Assembly: GCA_905250075.1 (NCBI GenBank)
Contig: CAJNOP010000670.1
Coordinates: 30,209 to 94,208 of the forward strand
Direction: 5' to 3'
Origin: Rotaria sp. Silwood1
Lineage: Eukaryota > Rotifera > Eurotatoria > Philodinida > Philodinidae
Length of the DNA stretch: 64,000 bases
Part shown: in pieces, positions 46,086 to 59,800 of the stretch
Numbering within the stretch: the stretch's first letter is position 1
How the letters are laid out: every line of letters starts with the position of its first letter
Program-made: the position numbers and the translations under genes
The notes under the pieces: model-generated
The model's input: only the letters and a program-made list of their open reading frames with translations
Databases searched by the model: none
Told to the model about the DNA's origin: nothing

Positions 46086-49066
46086 ATTAGAACTCATTAT
46101 CATTTATGAAGATAGATTAATGTTCTGAATAGCCACAAAAGCAAGTAAATCAATCAGATTCATAAAATAAGGATGCATAATTCAAAATATGTTCTGAATG
46201 AATCAATGGGAGCACCATGTGCTATTTATACAACTATGACTAGTCTACTTTACAAAGGAAAAACGGACCTTGAGACATCCCACGATCTATTGGACTCCAT
46301 CCGAAGCCATTAGAATACATGGAAACAAAGTAAACAGACGAAGAATTGGGTGTGGGTGTTTTTGAAAACAAAGAAAAAAGAAATTTCGGAGATTGAGAGC
46401 TGGTGGGCCCCGATGAACTTTTGAGTATCTGAATGAGTTCTGCGGTTTATACGATAGAATAAGATCCAGCAAGATTTAGGTGTTCCTGATTGGTTTCAGT
46501 TTATTATGATGCTTGTTAATTTCTGCTGAATTCTTCTGGACATCAAAGGATTGTACTAGATAGTGTTGAAGTTTTGCTAGAGAAAAGCTCAAGTCTTTTT
46601 GAGCTAGATTTCTGACATAGGCAGCAACGGCGCTGCACAGGTTCACCATTTTTTCCGGGGAAAATGCGAAAAACGGAAAAAAGTGTGTACCCATGAAATT
46701 TTAAGATGCCGACAGAATTTTAATTGAGCTTCAATCAAGATCGTAACAGTTTATTGCTATTTCCCAATCATATATCGTCGAAGAAGCTGCTAAATCTTGA
46801 GAAAGTCGTGTAGCCGCGGAATTTCAAGACCTCGACAAGGTTCATAACAGGATTCTATCAGTATCCTGAGCAGTTTACCAATGCAATTAAAACAAGAAAT
46901 ATGTTAATAGAGGGTCAAATCCTCAGAAAAACGTGTAGGCACGAAATAAACACGATTCTGTTATGATTAGAACAAAATCTTAGAGAAATTCTGAGTCATT
47001 TTGTATTGACTTTATGTCAAGCTCTTCTCAGAATTTCAATGGCTTCTAATTGGAAAATATTTTCTGATTGCACCTTGCAGAACTCCACTTCGATTCTGTA
47101 AGGATGATATCCGATGTATTGTCAAAATTTTTGCAGGATTCTCTAAGCAGAAAAGAGAAATGAACGCACATTATTGATTTCTATATGTTCAGTTAAAAAA
47201 CTGATTAGTTCACCGCAGTAGACTGTACCATGCTATTTAATTTAACTCAAACCTTCTGTATCTCGAATCCCCTCTGAACTATTAACTTGTATTTGAACTT
47301 TATGCAAACATAAGTTATTTGAACAAAAATTCAATATAAACTTAATCTATTGATTACTTATCATAAAATTCTACTATGACTGGTTGATTTCAATTTGAAT
47401 AAAAAGGTATTTTTCTGATTAGCACGAATAAATAAAATCCAGTACAAGTTTTATTGAAGTACTCGTCCTTTACTAAAAGCTTTTTTAAGAAAAAGTTAGT
47501 GCAATAGTTAAACTGATATTAAAATCTCCATTTTAATGAGTTTGCAAGTTTTATATGAAAATAAAATTCAAAAAATAACTGAGTTCCATGCTGTAAATGT
47601 CATGCAATATTGAAGATAAATATTAAAAATCTTTGACGAGAAATCTTCAAAAATTCTGTAAGAATTCTTCCATTCACTGACACATAGAAACAAACGAATA
47701 ATAGAATGAAATTCAGGTACCTTCTTGATCTTCTACATTCCTGTCAGAACCGGAACAAAACACATTGCAAATTCTTCATTGTCATTTTAGTATAGTTACT
47801 GTTAAAATTTTATTTAACAAGCACAATTTGAGTTTTTGAGATTCAAAGATTCAAAAATATTCGAAGAATCTTAAATAGGAACTGTTAAGGATTTTGGTGG
47901 AAACATTTCATAATTTTATTCAAAATCCTGAACCAGATCAGTCATAGATCTTGTTACAATCCTCAAGATCAAGCTTTAGTAGACTCTAAATGAAAATGGT
48001 AACGATCTTCGTCTAACCTTGATATGCTTTCAGAAAGATCCTGGCCATCTTTGACCTTCTCTAGGAAGGATCCGAAATGCTTGTCCTTGAAGAGACCCTA
48101 AGACAACCCTGGAAATGTTCAGAAAAGATATTCGTAAGAAGAATGCTTAAGAAAATTAGATAGAATCGTGATTGAATCTTAGAAGAATCCACTACCTGAG
48201 GATTTTCATTGCTCTTCTATTAATTCCTTGTAGGATCTTTGCCTTATTTAACTGTAAGCCAGGAGAGGACCATGATGCAGAGATCCCAAACGAATTCTGT
48301 TAAAACTATAATAGAATCTAAGCGATATTCTTTCTGTAATCCCTATCAAGGTTTTGAGTAAGATCAAGAGTGAATCCTAGTATGGGCTATCATGTTAAAA
48401 TAATAAAGAAATCTGAGTGGGAACTTGAAAAGATCCTGAGAAGAATATTTTTTTCACAATGAAATATCCTGCAAACCAGTACTATTAAAATTGGAAACGG
48501 AATCCTGAATAAAATATGACATGAATCTTCAGATTCAGGAGCCCAAAATGTTCTTTCACACTTTCTCAAGGAAAAACAGGATTAAGAATAAAGTAAAGGG
48601 TTACTCTAAGTTCTGACATCCTTAGTTTGACGGAGAAAAGCGGATTCTAGAGTCCTAAAAGATTTTAGAATATATTTCTAGAAGTGTACCAAAAGCGGTC
48701 ACAGATTACCGCCATTGGCTATAATTCAACACAATCCATTACAATTTATTAGAGATAACTAGAATGCAATAGAAATCATCATGTATTACAATAATATCAA
48801 ACCGATCGAGGAAGCGTAAATCTTGATCGATCCAAAAAATACGCAGAATCCATGATGATATGCCAAAATTTACCATGACATAATCATCTCGGTATCCTGG
48901 ATCTTTTTTTCTCTTTACTTAGTTACAAATTCTGAAGTCACTATTCCCTTTTCTCACTTAATTTATTTGGACCTTAAAGAATTCTCATATCCATTAAGAT
49001 CAACTTTTCCATCCTCGTTTCTGTACGCTTGAAATAATTTATTCTACAATTCATCAGGTTCCGTCA
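46086..49066. other. Interior of the hAT-like element, no gene recognised
   Basis: About 3 kb without a convincing reading frame. A short G-rich telomere-like tract (TTGGGTGTGGGTGTTTTTG) lies near 46346-46362. Confidence 0.5.
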
Positions 49067-49191
49067 GGATCCACTAGGATCCATTAGGATCCATCAGGAT
49101 CCATCAGGATCCACCAGGATCCACTAGGATCCATCAGGATCCACCAGGATCCACTAGGATCCACCAGGATCCACAGGATCCACCAGGATCC
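49067..49191. repeat. GGATCC decamer array, right
   Basis: About 13 units of the same decamer as the left array (GGATCCACTA, GGATCCATCA, GGATCCACCA), in the same orientation, ending inside the right terminal inverted repeat. Confidence 0.9.
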
Positions 49192-49214
49192 GCTTTTTCC
49201 CCCTTGCTTCTACT

Positions 49215-51768
49215 GCTGATTGAAAGCGGAATACTTAATATATGATAAACAGCTTCTTGTGCTGAAATTTCACTGGAATTCAAAAACTTATTTGCAATGA
49301 CTCTAAGACGTTCTTTGACTGTGTTATTGCCCTTTTTTAGCTCATTCAATGCTTCTCTTAAAAGTTTAGACATTCCATTTTCAGATGTGCTGATGTAATC
49401 AACACAGTACATTAAGCACGCATAAGGATCAAGAATGAACTGAATGTCCATATTTGCTTTGTGCAATGACATTATCATTGGATTGTATGCATTGATTCTG
49501 ATTTCATTTGGAGCACGTTTCAAGAATATCTTTGCTTTTTTTAATTCGACTCGAATCATTTTAATATACTCTTCTTCGTTCATATCGGTATGTTTCAAGA
49601 ATTCATCAAACGTTAATGAATTATCTGTATCTTTTGATATTTTGTCAAGTTCTTTAATTACGTTCTGTCTATTTTTGCTTATCTCTTCACGTTCGTTTTT
49701 AGTTAACTTTTCATCATCACTAAGTGGTTCTAAAATCATCGTTTTTCTCATCGGAAAATATGGAACACCAAAATGACATTTAATGCAATCTTTCACATGT
49801 TTTTTACAGGTATGTGAGTGCTTATGACGCTGCAAATTGGTAAGTTCTTTGGAAAATTCCGTTGGCTTACAATTAACCGAAATCAGTTTATCAACAAATT
49901 CTGTACATCTTTCAATTGATTCAGGTTTATCTTTCTCGTATTTCGGAGCATTTTTTAACCATAATAGAGCATGAATATGTGGCGAGCCACGGACTTGGAA
50001 TTCAACTCTGACATATTTATCTTCTAATTCATAGCCTTGAAATGGACCATAAGGAGCCGATAATATTTCCCATTAACATTTTAATCTATGTTCAAAATAA
50101 CGAACGCATGTTACAGGATCATTTCTTATCAAATCACATTTCTTTTCATAGCTCATGTTTTCTGCTTCCTCTAATGTTATTACTTTATTTTCCAACACTT
50201 GAGTCAATATTACAATTAGTTCTGACCATTTTGTCTCTGCTGCCGATAATGTTAGAAAAATGGTTGCACATCCTAATTGCCTAATCATTGCCATAACTTC
50301 TTTTTTTTAGTTTCCAGAATGCTGGTGAAGATCGATCACATCTCAAGAATGCAAAAGCATCATTATTGTGTCTTAGACCATTCACATAATCTCGATTGAG
50401 CATTTGTGCAACTGTTACATTGTTCGTACTTTTTGTTTTTCTTAAATTTATTGAAATAGCGTCACAAAACTTTCTGGTTTGGAATTTCTTATATGTAAAA
50501 AATAGTTTCGATACTCTACCACATCTTCTATCAAACATTCGCAGCTCTGACTTAGCAATTTTAGCATAAGTTAATTTAGTATTCTCTTTAATTTTTCGTT
50601 GTTTTCCACAATAAATTTTCGGAAATGTCAACTCGTCAACTTTCAAGCCCATCAAAATAGATATCGGTCTGTTATTCTTGGCTGGAGCAAATTTAATACT
50701 GGTATCATTTTGATCAGCAATTTCATCATTTAATAATGTTTCAGTAGCTCCTGGATTGATTGGCTCGTCGTCGCACTCATTCCAGTTATCATCACCGTCA
50801 GAACCTTTTGTGTTTTCATTCTCATTAATTTTTTTATCTTCATCATTAACAATAAAATTTTCTCTTTCACTGAAGTGCTGATTTAGCCAATCATTAGATA
50901 TAACAATCCCTTCATCTTTATAAAGTTCTTGTTCAACAAGATATTTAACAGCTGTATGTACTACTTTTGGTCGAATTGTTTCGTACATAAACGCATTTTT
51001 ATTTTTCATTTGTCTCATGAGCTGTAACTGAATTGTTTGAGTATCACTAAAAGTTCTGGGTAAGATTGAAACGTTTGTGTCAACATTCATCGGAACATTT
51101 ACAAGGTTACCTTTGAGACCAAATTGTTAAGAATAACCTAAACTTCGAATTACCATAAAAGGAATTCTTGGTGATATTAATCTTTCTTCTAATTCAGTTA
51201 AGATTTTTAAACAATCCGGTATTTCATAGAATGCTAAACCATTAGATAGACAGAGATTAGGTACTTGATTCAACATGATGTCCTTTCTGCATTATACACA
51301 CAATTTGATGATTGTATTTTTGAGATAACAAACTGTATCGATAAATTCTTTTTTTAATCCTTTATTTGTTAACATCTCAACTGTAAATTTTCTGATTGAA
51401 TACTCAAACCATAAACCACCACAACAGCTACAAATATGAGTAGGTCCTTCTTTTATTTTTAACTCATAATTTGATTTCATACCATCAAAGTTATTTTTGT
51501 ATTTGTCTCTATTATTTTGCATTCTCAATGAATTTCTTCTTCTTTCTTCCTCTTTGTATTCTTCCTCTTCACGATTAATTTTAAGAGCTTCTGCTCTTTT
51601 TTTGTTTTCTTCAGTTTTAAAATCATTATTTTGTCATGCAATTTTTTGAGATTTTGCTCGTCTTCTATTGTCCATCAAACGAAATTCATCATTAGCTCTT
51701 CTTTCTCTCATAGTCTTTGTCATCTCGACATTTCTTTGAGATATAGATCTTCTTTTTAGCTTCGGCAT
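49215..51768 (-). pseudogene. Helentron Rep (HUH endonuclease), broken
   Basis: Starts MPKLKRRSISQRN at 51768. Zinc-finger CSCCGGLWFEYS near 51425, then ERLISPRIPFMVI, the Helitron_like_N block ending FLRCDRSSPAFWKLK, IRQLGCATIFLTLSAAETKW, DPVTCVRYFEHR, the HUH motif RGSPHIHALLWLKNAP (about 49985), the HKHSHTCKK...CIKCHFGVPYF finger and the catalytic tyrosine region CLMYCVDYISTSENGMSK. In-frame stops lie at about 51638, 51292, 51130 and 50073, and a frameshift at an A8 run near 50305. The Rep nicks and religates DNA during rolling-circle transposition; this copy cannot. Confidence 0.85.
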
Positions 51769-52097
51769 TTTTTCGTAAAACAAACTTCTCACGTAGATTA
51801 GGGGTGTGTATACACCAAGTACAGCTTCTACTTAGTGAGACACGTGTATATCTCTAAACTTGGTGAGATAAACAATGCAAAAGTTTCTTTCGAGCCAAAT
51901 CTCCGTTAAAACTAGTGAAGATATGTTCGATACTAAGTAAGAAACTTTAGAAAATCGAAAGATTAGTAATCTTTTTTGAACAAAAAATTTAATTAATATT
52001 TTTTTATTATTTATTTGAAAATAATGAAAATCGGAAAAAAGTGAAACAAATTGATGATTGGAACATTTAAACACAAACAATTCTGTTTAGAAATGGA
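51769..52097. other. Probable Helentron 5' leader
   Basis: Contains a palindrome GGTGTGTATACACC near 51805 but no gene. The element's outer end is likely within this stretch. Confidence 0.35.
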
Positions 52098-53477
52098 AAC
52101 TAGACCTCTACCCGGCCCAAGGCAGGTTAGAAAAGTCGGCTGACTGCAGAGCCCGAAAAATATCAAAACCTGGTCCTATACGACATCTACTATTTCTATA
52201 CCCAAGAGTTGTGTAGAGGAAATCATAATGAATCTGAATCGTAGGTTTCCATATAAGGAAGCTCTCAGCTGTTCATTATCGCTGATCGTCTCATCTGTCT
52301 AAACCATGAAGAGATTTTTTTAAATGCTTGAGACTTCTTCGTGGATGAATCTCAGCTATGCAAAACGATAATTAAAGTATATATGCACATAAGATCTGTT
52401 AAATGAATGGTGTTTTAAGAGTGAGTCATGTATAACCATATAAGGAAATTAACAGCTGTTCATTATCATTTTTGGCATCATTTACATCTCCCGAACGCTG
52501 CAGAATTTCGAAAAACGGATTTCAGATGTGCACTCGTCACATTCTCAGGATCTCGGCAAGCTTTTTCCGACTAAAAATGATACTCAGGAGCTGAGAACGA
52601 GTGGCTGACTTGAATCGTGACTCATGTGTTGAGAAGACGAAGAAGAATTTGCCATGGCAACTAAGCGAGTGAAAAGCAATAAGTCGGCTTTGACTGCACT
52701 TCGTGCAGTCAGCCGACTTAATAATTGCTCGACAAAATTCTCATTAAGTTGGCTGACTGCACGAAGTGCAGGCAGAGCCGACTTATTGCTTTTCACTCGC
52801 TTAGTTGCCATGACAAATTCTTCTTCTTCTTCTTCTTCTTCTCAACACATGAGTCACGATTCGAGTCAGCCACTCGTTCTCAGCTCCTGACTATCATTTT
52901 TAATCGAAAAAAGTTTGGCGAGATCCTGAGAACGCGACGAATGCACATCTGAAATCCGTTTTTCGAAATTCAGTGGCGTTCGGGAGATGTAGAAATGCCG
53001 AAAATGAATAATTAACAGCTGATAGTTTCCTTATAAGGATATGCATGATTCAATCTTAGATGACCATTCACATCTAGGATGGTAAGTGCATACATATTTT
53101 AATTAATTATCGCCTTGTGCAACTTAAAATCGTTCATGATAAAGTCTGAAACTTGTAGAGAATTTTTTCGAATGGCGACCAAGCGATTGCAATAAACATA
53201 GAGAAAAACGATAATTAACAGCTGATAGCTCCTTTATATGATGATGAATGATTCAATGTTAAACCAACCATTTATATGTAAGGCATTAAATGCATGTATA
53301 TTTTAATTAATTGTCGCCTTCTGCGATTTAAAATCATCCATCATGAGGTCTCGAACGTCGGAGAAAAATTTTCGAATGGCTACCAAGCAATGAGCTATCA
53401 ATTTAAAAGAATTAAACATCTAGTCTGCAGTCAGCCGACATTGCATCCAGCGCGCAGCGCTGAATAGCAGTCTAGTT
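52098..53477. mobile_element. Foldback element, family D
   Basis: Ends AAACTAGAC and GTCTAGTTT; slightly inward lies GTCGGCTGACTGCAGA / TCTGCAGTCAGCCGAC. The core, 52438 to 53041, is a very good palindrome centred near 52735, with arms carrying GAACGCTGCAGAATTTCGAA-type and GTCGGCTTTGACTGCACTTC blocks and their complements. A CTT triplet run (52822-52841) is expanded in the right arm only. The right flank has a roughly 200-bp direct duplication (from TTAACAGCTGATAG at 53012 and 53214). Confidence 0.8.
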
Positions 53478-53549
53478 TGTTTTGTATCGCAGCTTCTCAA
53501 AAGAGATACTTTTTAATTAAGTATATAGCTATTTAAAAAAGCTATAGCT

Positions 53550-53666
53550 AGGGTGTGGGTGTGGGTGTGGGTGTGGGTGTGGGTGTGGGTGTGGGTGTGG
53601 GTGTAGGTGTGGGTGTGCGTGAAGAGTAGGCCAGCCCCCACACTCACACCCCGCACCCACACCCTC
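53550..53666. repeat. Inverted pair of (TGTGGG)n arrays
   Basis: Eleven or so near-perfect GGGTGT hexamers on the plus strand (53551-53620), a 20-base spacer, then the complementary CCCACAC...CACCCACACCC to 53666. This is the longest and cleanest of the telomere-like hairpins here and lies 70 bases from the family D element and 220 bases from the ART-TPR-2 stop. Confidence 0.85.
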
Positions 53667-53890
53667 TTGTTGCAAAGTCATAAATCCTTTTTTGTTTAAT
53701 ACCTTATCAAAAACGTTTTTTCCGCTTATTACTCTGTGGATTTTTTTCAGTACGTACCCGCACCGGCATACACATCCTTTTCAAACAGCGAACAATAAAA
53801 GGAGAAAAAAGACCATTGTTTTTATTTTTTAATATTATGTTAGAAAAATGTTGTTTAAGTATTAGTTTTGACAATCAGTGAATGCTATTC

Positions 53891-56800
53891 TTAGGCAGAT
53901 TTTGTTGCGCTCTTGGCTAGTGACTCCGTTTTTTCTAGCTTAGTTTGGACACGCATAATCATGTTCTTGTCAGATTGAGTCCGTTTCAATAAATTCAACG
54001 CGTTTTTGAACATATTGTGAGCATCAAGACAGAGTTTTGTGTCTTTTGTTTGATCATTTGTGGCATAAAGCATGAGATAATCACCTGTTGTTTCATAAAT
54101 GTTAGTCAACTGATTGAGAAGTAAACTAGTACTCTCTTCTGGCTGTTTTATAGTATGAAGAATTTGATCGAATGTTGAATCAGAATCATTAACATTTGCA
54201 AGAACATGACTTGATATATCAGACTCAAGCTGCTCGGCGATGGAACTCCAATAGTCTTTCGCACTGTTCAGATCATTACATTCAATAAGAAGATGTCCAA
54301 TGCAAGGTTCATCGTTTTTTATTTCTTTTTCTGCAAAGCCATCCTTTGCAAATTTTTGCAATTCCCGATTGATTTTCATATCACATCTATCGCGATTAGT
54401 GTCATACTCATGTAAAAAATGACGCGCCAATGAAATTAGTAAGCGACAATCATACTTGGTAAACTTTGGTAGCATAGTGAACATACCCTTGATGATGTTT
54501 TCACCAACCTCGTCTTCATAAATGAAATTCTTGTAAAGACATAAGATATTATAATAACATACACCTTTTGTGAGCACATCACCATCATTAGTTTCTAACA
54601 ATTTCTTATATAAGTTAAATGCAATCATTCTTGATTCATTGCTTGTGTCAGAATCACCATCTACATCTTCAACATCATCTATATTATTATCACGATACAT
54701 AGCTGCTATATTCAATTGTATTCGAATAAAATCATGTGATGGTAACACTGGCTGACAGACTTCAAGAATTTCTGATATTTTGAGACGACATTCTATGAAA
54801 GAATTTATTTTATTTATCATATCATAGATTAATACTTGGATTTCAGTTAAAGATTTCGAGGCATATAAACCGAAAGCTGAAATGTAATCAACAATACTTT
54901 CGAGATAAGATGAAGATTCTTCATAAAGTTGAGCACATTGAAAGAACGAGTTAGCTAATTCTAAGATGTTTGAATCTTCAAAATTAGTCGTATTTCGGAT
55001 TTGATTGACCAAAGAATGAAATATTTTAGACCAAATGAACAATGTATTCTGTTGTTCATACTTATATTTGGCTTCTTCGATTTTTTCCAGTTGCGTTTCA
55101 AACATGTTTGGATCTTCTATATTCTTACGACATCTTTCAATATCTTTTTCATAGTATTTTATTGACATATTAAAATCACCAAGCACTCGATAAGCGGCAG
55201 CCATGTTTCGATAATCGGAGAAATCATCTACGCATGCTAAAATTCAAAATCTTTTTCGAATCGGAGAATGATAGCAGACTTTGACTGACCTTTATTGTTT
55301 GCATTTAAGTCCGGATCAACTTCACTTTGACGATGAGAAATTGCCGATACAATAGTTGTACTTCTGCTAAGTTTATTAGGAGAATTAGACACGATGCCAT
55401 TAGACGAACGTTCATCAGACTCGATAGAACTTGTTGAATTACGTCTTTGTGATTTTTTAGCTTCTTTAACTTTATCAAGTTTCTTCTGTATAATTTGTTT
55501 TAGTTGCTTTTGTTTACTGATAGACCCATGTGATAATATATCCTTGTAGTTTTTCATAGCTTCATCTAATTCTTCACAAGCAACATTCAAATTTCCCAAT
55601 CGATACAGAGTGGCGATTGTTGGTTGCTCTAACTCCACAGTTGCTTGTAAGTATTCTAGAGCATCCTCATCCTCTTCGGTATCCTCGAAATAACGGCTTA
55701 GCTTGTTGAATATCAAAACAAGTTTATCTTTTGCTAATTCTTTATCATATTCGAAGAGTTTCTTGTAGATATTGAGAGCTCCTATATAGCCACATTGATC
55801 ATCTTGTGCAGAACCTAGAATATCACCTAAATGCAAATAACACTTGGCAAGTTGTTGCAGACTAATAATAAACATCGATTCATCCATATGCTTTTGTATC
55901 AGTATCGTTTCATCGCTCACCTCAAATGTTGATGATGGCAATTCTTCTTTAAGTAAATTAATACTTTTATCCATTTCTGAAATAGCTTCTTCATAGGCTT
56001 GTTTTTTTCCATAAAGTTCGGCTAAGTGTCGATGCATACTGATTCGAGCAATGAATATTTCTATTGAGTCTTCTGAATTCATTTTCTCTTGCTGAGCAAC
56101 GTTTTCTGAATCTTCATTTGAGCTGTTGTTTTCAGCTACATCGTATTTTTCCATTGCGTTTGACAATTTATCCAATTTACAATAAATATCACCTATGGCA
56201 TAGCAAATCTTTTTAATTCCAGGATGATCACTAGTTAAATTCAAAGTTTGTACCTCGAGCGCATGTTTATAAAAATCCAATGCTTCACGGTACTGATATT
56301 GATCAATATGACGTTGTGCTATCAATTTAAAATTGATCGCTAAACTAGGATGATATTGTGAGAAATTGCGAAGTTTCATTGAGATCGATTCCTCAGCAAT
56401 GCGATCAAATAATTCGTATTCTTTTTTTCTTAGACAGTATCGACTCAACGTATCGTAAACTATTACACTAAGACTTATACGTTGTGTGTCAGTGTCATTC
56501 ATTTTCAAGGATCTTCCGAGCATTTGCAATTCCCTAATTTCAGTACCGTTTTGATCGGTTTTAGAAAGACAGTCAATACGACTTAGTTGTACTTCGATCT
56601 CTAGTACACGATCTTTCTGAGATTTGATTGATCTTATTTGTTTCAATGCCAAATCCAAATTGACGATAGCTCTTCGAAATTCACGTTGATTTTTGAACAT
56701 GTCGGCCAATAGTAGATATGTAACAAGTAAGATCTCATCATTATCTTGACTTAGACTTGCACTAACTTTCGTCAGAAATTCTATTGATTTGACATACTTA

Positions 56801-59800
56801 TGAGATAAGGCATTCAGAAGACCCAAACAAAAATCATTAGATAGTTTTATGTTTGTGCTATCCTTTGCGTCAATCGTCATACTATAATAGACAGTTAACA
56901 TAAAGAAACTCTTTAAAAAATGTTTATTTACTTAGTTGATCTCGTTAAGTGTTCGTGCATCTGATGGTAACCCTTGTCTATGAGACTTTTGTGTTCGACG
57001 ATTAGTGTTGAAGAGTTGTCATTTGTAGTCTCAAACAACAATTGTTCCAGTCGTGCTTTACGTTTAAATACTATTGTACGCGTCCACAAATGAATAGCTT
57101 GCCCGAATGAACTTTGCATGGCATAACAAGCACCGACTAATTTATGTAGAAAGGCGAGATCTGCTTGTGTTACCGAACTGTTCAATTCAAACATGTTAAT
57201 TTCTTGTTTCTCAATAAGTTTTTGCACTGTTGAATCTTCAAACCAGTTAGTAACTTCTTTAAAATTCCCATTTCGCGCATATGCAAGCATTATATTGATA
57301 TGAGTTTGCATTAGTTTAGGATCACCATCAGGCAGAATACTTTTGTAAAGCTTGAGTGCATCGCTGTAACGGTCTTGTGCATCTGCTAAAGGTTTGCAAG
57401 TGCTAAGTAAATGTCCATAATTTGTCAAATATTCAGCTTTCATTAAAGACTGTTCCAGTTCATCATGTGCAATTTTGCTTGAACTTTGCTTGTAGATCTT
57501 TTCAGCTTTACCAAATGCCTCTAACGCATTATTATAATTTCTTTTTTTGTAATGAACATAACCTATGTTGCCATAAATTGATGCAAGATGTTGTTGATTT
57601 GAATTAAGTTCTCGTTGTTGAATACGTACTGCTTTCTCTAATGTCTTCTCGGCTTCGTCTAAATGACCCAAGCCGACGTAGGCCAATCCGATGTTATTGT
57701 GAATATTCGAGAGCGCGTTGTTATTTGAATATTCAAGGCGCGCTTGAGCGTTTAGTGCTTGTTTGTATGCTTTGAGTGCATCACCATGAAGACCTTGCCG
57801 AGCGTATGTCGTGCCTAAACAACTGTGAATAGTAGCGAGATTCGGATCATTCATCAATATGCCTCCGTCATATGATTGAGTTAGAAGTGAATTGAGATAT
57901 TTGCGAGCTGCTCGATATTCGCCCAATTCGATAAGACACTGAGCTAGCAAAACGGCACGACCGGACGGTGAACAATCTTCAACTTTAGTTCGGATATCGT
58001 CGATAAGCGTCTTATCGATTTCGGATGCTATCAGTTTGATTGTGTGAAAATTTTCGCCGTCTGGGGGATCAACAATGTCATCGACAACAAACGCGGAACC
58101 CATACTAAATAGTACTTCTTCTTCTTCCGGATGAAATGATATACCGTCGATGTATGCAAATGCTGTACATGGTTCTTTGGGTTTGATACTGATTTCAAAC
58201 AAAACTCTTGTGCTACCTTTAGAGATCTGTTGCTTTCGAGCATAGCCTTTAGCAATTTCAATATTAGTTGTTGTTGAAATAAAGCCGAGCAACGATATGA
58301 ATTGACTTTTCTGTTTTTTCTTCATTTTCTCCAGCTTCTTTTCATTAATGCCACCTGCTCGATAGAATGTTCGTGCAATATCACCTTCGTCGGATTTTTT
58401 TTTCTGATACATGAATTCTATCATTCGGCAAAGGTCACTCAAATAATACCGATACACCATCAGCAATTCAAAATTTTCCAGACGTATTATCGAATTAATT
58501 TGATAATATATGTTCGCCTTATCACACGAATACCACCAAATAGCATTACCAAAGTTTGGCTGGTCATCACCCTTCTTTATTGGTCTTAATTCATCCTAAT
58601 CATGGTCACAAAACCAAACTAATAATATGAAAACAAAATTCAACATATCATGGTCTAATTACCTGTTCGGCTTCCGTTCTCAGTCGATTTCTTTTGTAGG
58701 ACATTTTAAATACTTCGGCATAGAGTTTCTTCATATCCCATTCTTGTTTTTTCTCTAAATTGCTCTTTTCTTTCTTTTCTTCTGTCATTTGTAAAGATTG
58801 AAGAAGTTCTAGGATCGAACGAGCATCAATTTCCGAACTATTTTTTTCCAACTTTGTAAGTTTTTCAATAATATTCTGGGTATTTTGATCAAATTTCTGT
58901 AATACTTCAATACATTTATTCAATAATGACGGCAAGTTAAGTGATGACGAATCCTCGATTAGATCGTTGAGTGCTTTAATGCAATCTTGTATATTCCGTA
59001 ATGAGCCAATGTCTGAACCCTTCTTCGCGATTGTTTTAGTACCGATTTCCTACATGGCAAGACGTTTCAATTAATTCTTCAGGAAAATAAATGCGATTAG
59101 AAATTTCTGACTACATAACAACAATTTCTTGCAAATGGCATCGTCAGTCATTACTCCTATTGGCTATGGTCGAAGATGGTCTAATGCTAGTTGCTACATC
59201 TAATTTTTGTAGCAATTTATTGCACCAAAAGATGTAGGATTTTTTTGATATTGGGCGATTCTATGAATATGGACAAGGTTGTCACAAGCAGAGAGAGGCG
59301 CGGGGGCGACACGCTTCCTTCCATAACCTGTTGAAATTTCGCCCTTTTTGCTCGATGATTTTTGAACATTTTTGGAAGAATTTTTAAAAAATATTCAAAA
59401 TTTATTGAAAATTTCAAAAACTTTTATGAAAATTTTAGAAAATTTCCGATAAAATCGTCGCCCACTTCACCCTTGCCGCATTTTTTCCGTTCGCGACATT
59501 CCTGAATATGGAGGTATTTCCAAGGAAATATGGGTGTATTCTCTGCGGATGGGAAGCAATCCTAACCATCAAACGTGCTACGAAACTCATTTTTTCAACT
59601 TTTCAACTGGAAAAAAACGAAATTTTTTTTTTGGAATAGGAATGATCTCCCACTGTCCGCCTCTAAATCCACCCCTAATTTATTGCACTTTGTAATAAAT
59701 CTCGGTATCTAATACCTATTTCAAAAAAGAAAAAGTGTGAGTATTTTTTGAATAATTTTTGATAGAAATTACATAGAAAGCTGCGGTTTTCACCGTTTGA

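Larger units (their letters stand above)
45898..49206. mobile_element. hAT-like non-autonomous element with GGATCC decamer arrays
   Basis: A 3309-bp insertion. Left end CAAGGGGGAAAAAGCGGATC, right end the exact complement ending CTTTTTCCCCCTTG; the inverted repeats match over about 33 bases. It is flanked by a perfect 8-bp duplication CTTCTACT (45890-45897 and 49207-49214). CAAGG fits the hAT terminal consensus YARNG, and 8 bp is the hAT duplication length. Removing the element and one duplication joins ISSR to STVFI in frame in the Rep gene. Inside are GGATCC arrays at both ends and about 3 kb of AT-rich DNA with no transposase that I can see. Confidence 0.8.
42030..51768 (-). mobile_element. 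Decayed Helentron-type rolling-circle transposon
   Basis: Coding order on the minus strand is HUH Rep (51768 to 45.6 kb), PIF1-like helicase (45495-43426), EEP endonuclease (across 43.6-43.0 kb) and OTU cysteine protease (43010-42030). Rep-helicase identifies a Helitron; a C-terminal EEP nuclease and an OTU domain are marks of the Helentron branch. Stops and frameshifts occur in Rep, between Rep and helicase, and in EEP. A 3.3-kb hAT-like element sits inside Rep. Limits given are those of the coding part; termini were not found. Confidence 0.85.

Noticed and set aside
46287..46694. Short minus-strand frames inside the hAT-like element as a transposase
   Set aside because: Each is 60-70 codons, unrelated to each other, and neither has a hAT dimerisation or DDE-type motif.
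53550..53666. A true chromosome end
   Set aside because: Unrelated unique sequence, including the ART-TPR-2 gene, continues on both sides, and the array reverses orientation. It is an internal array.
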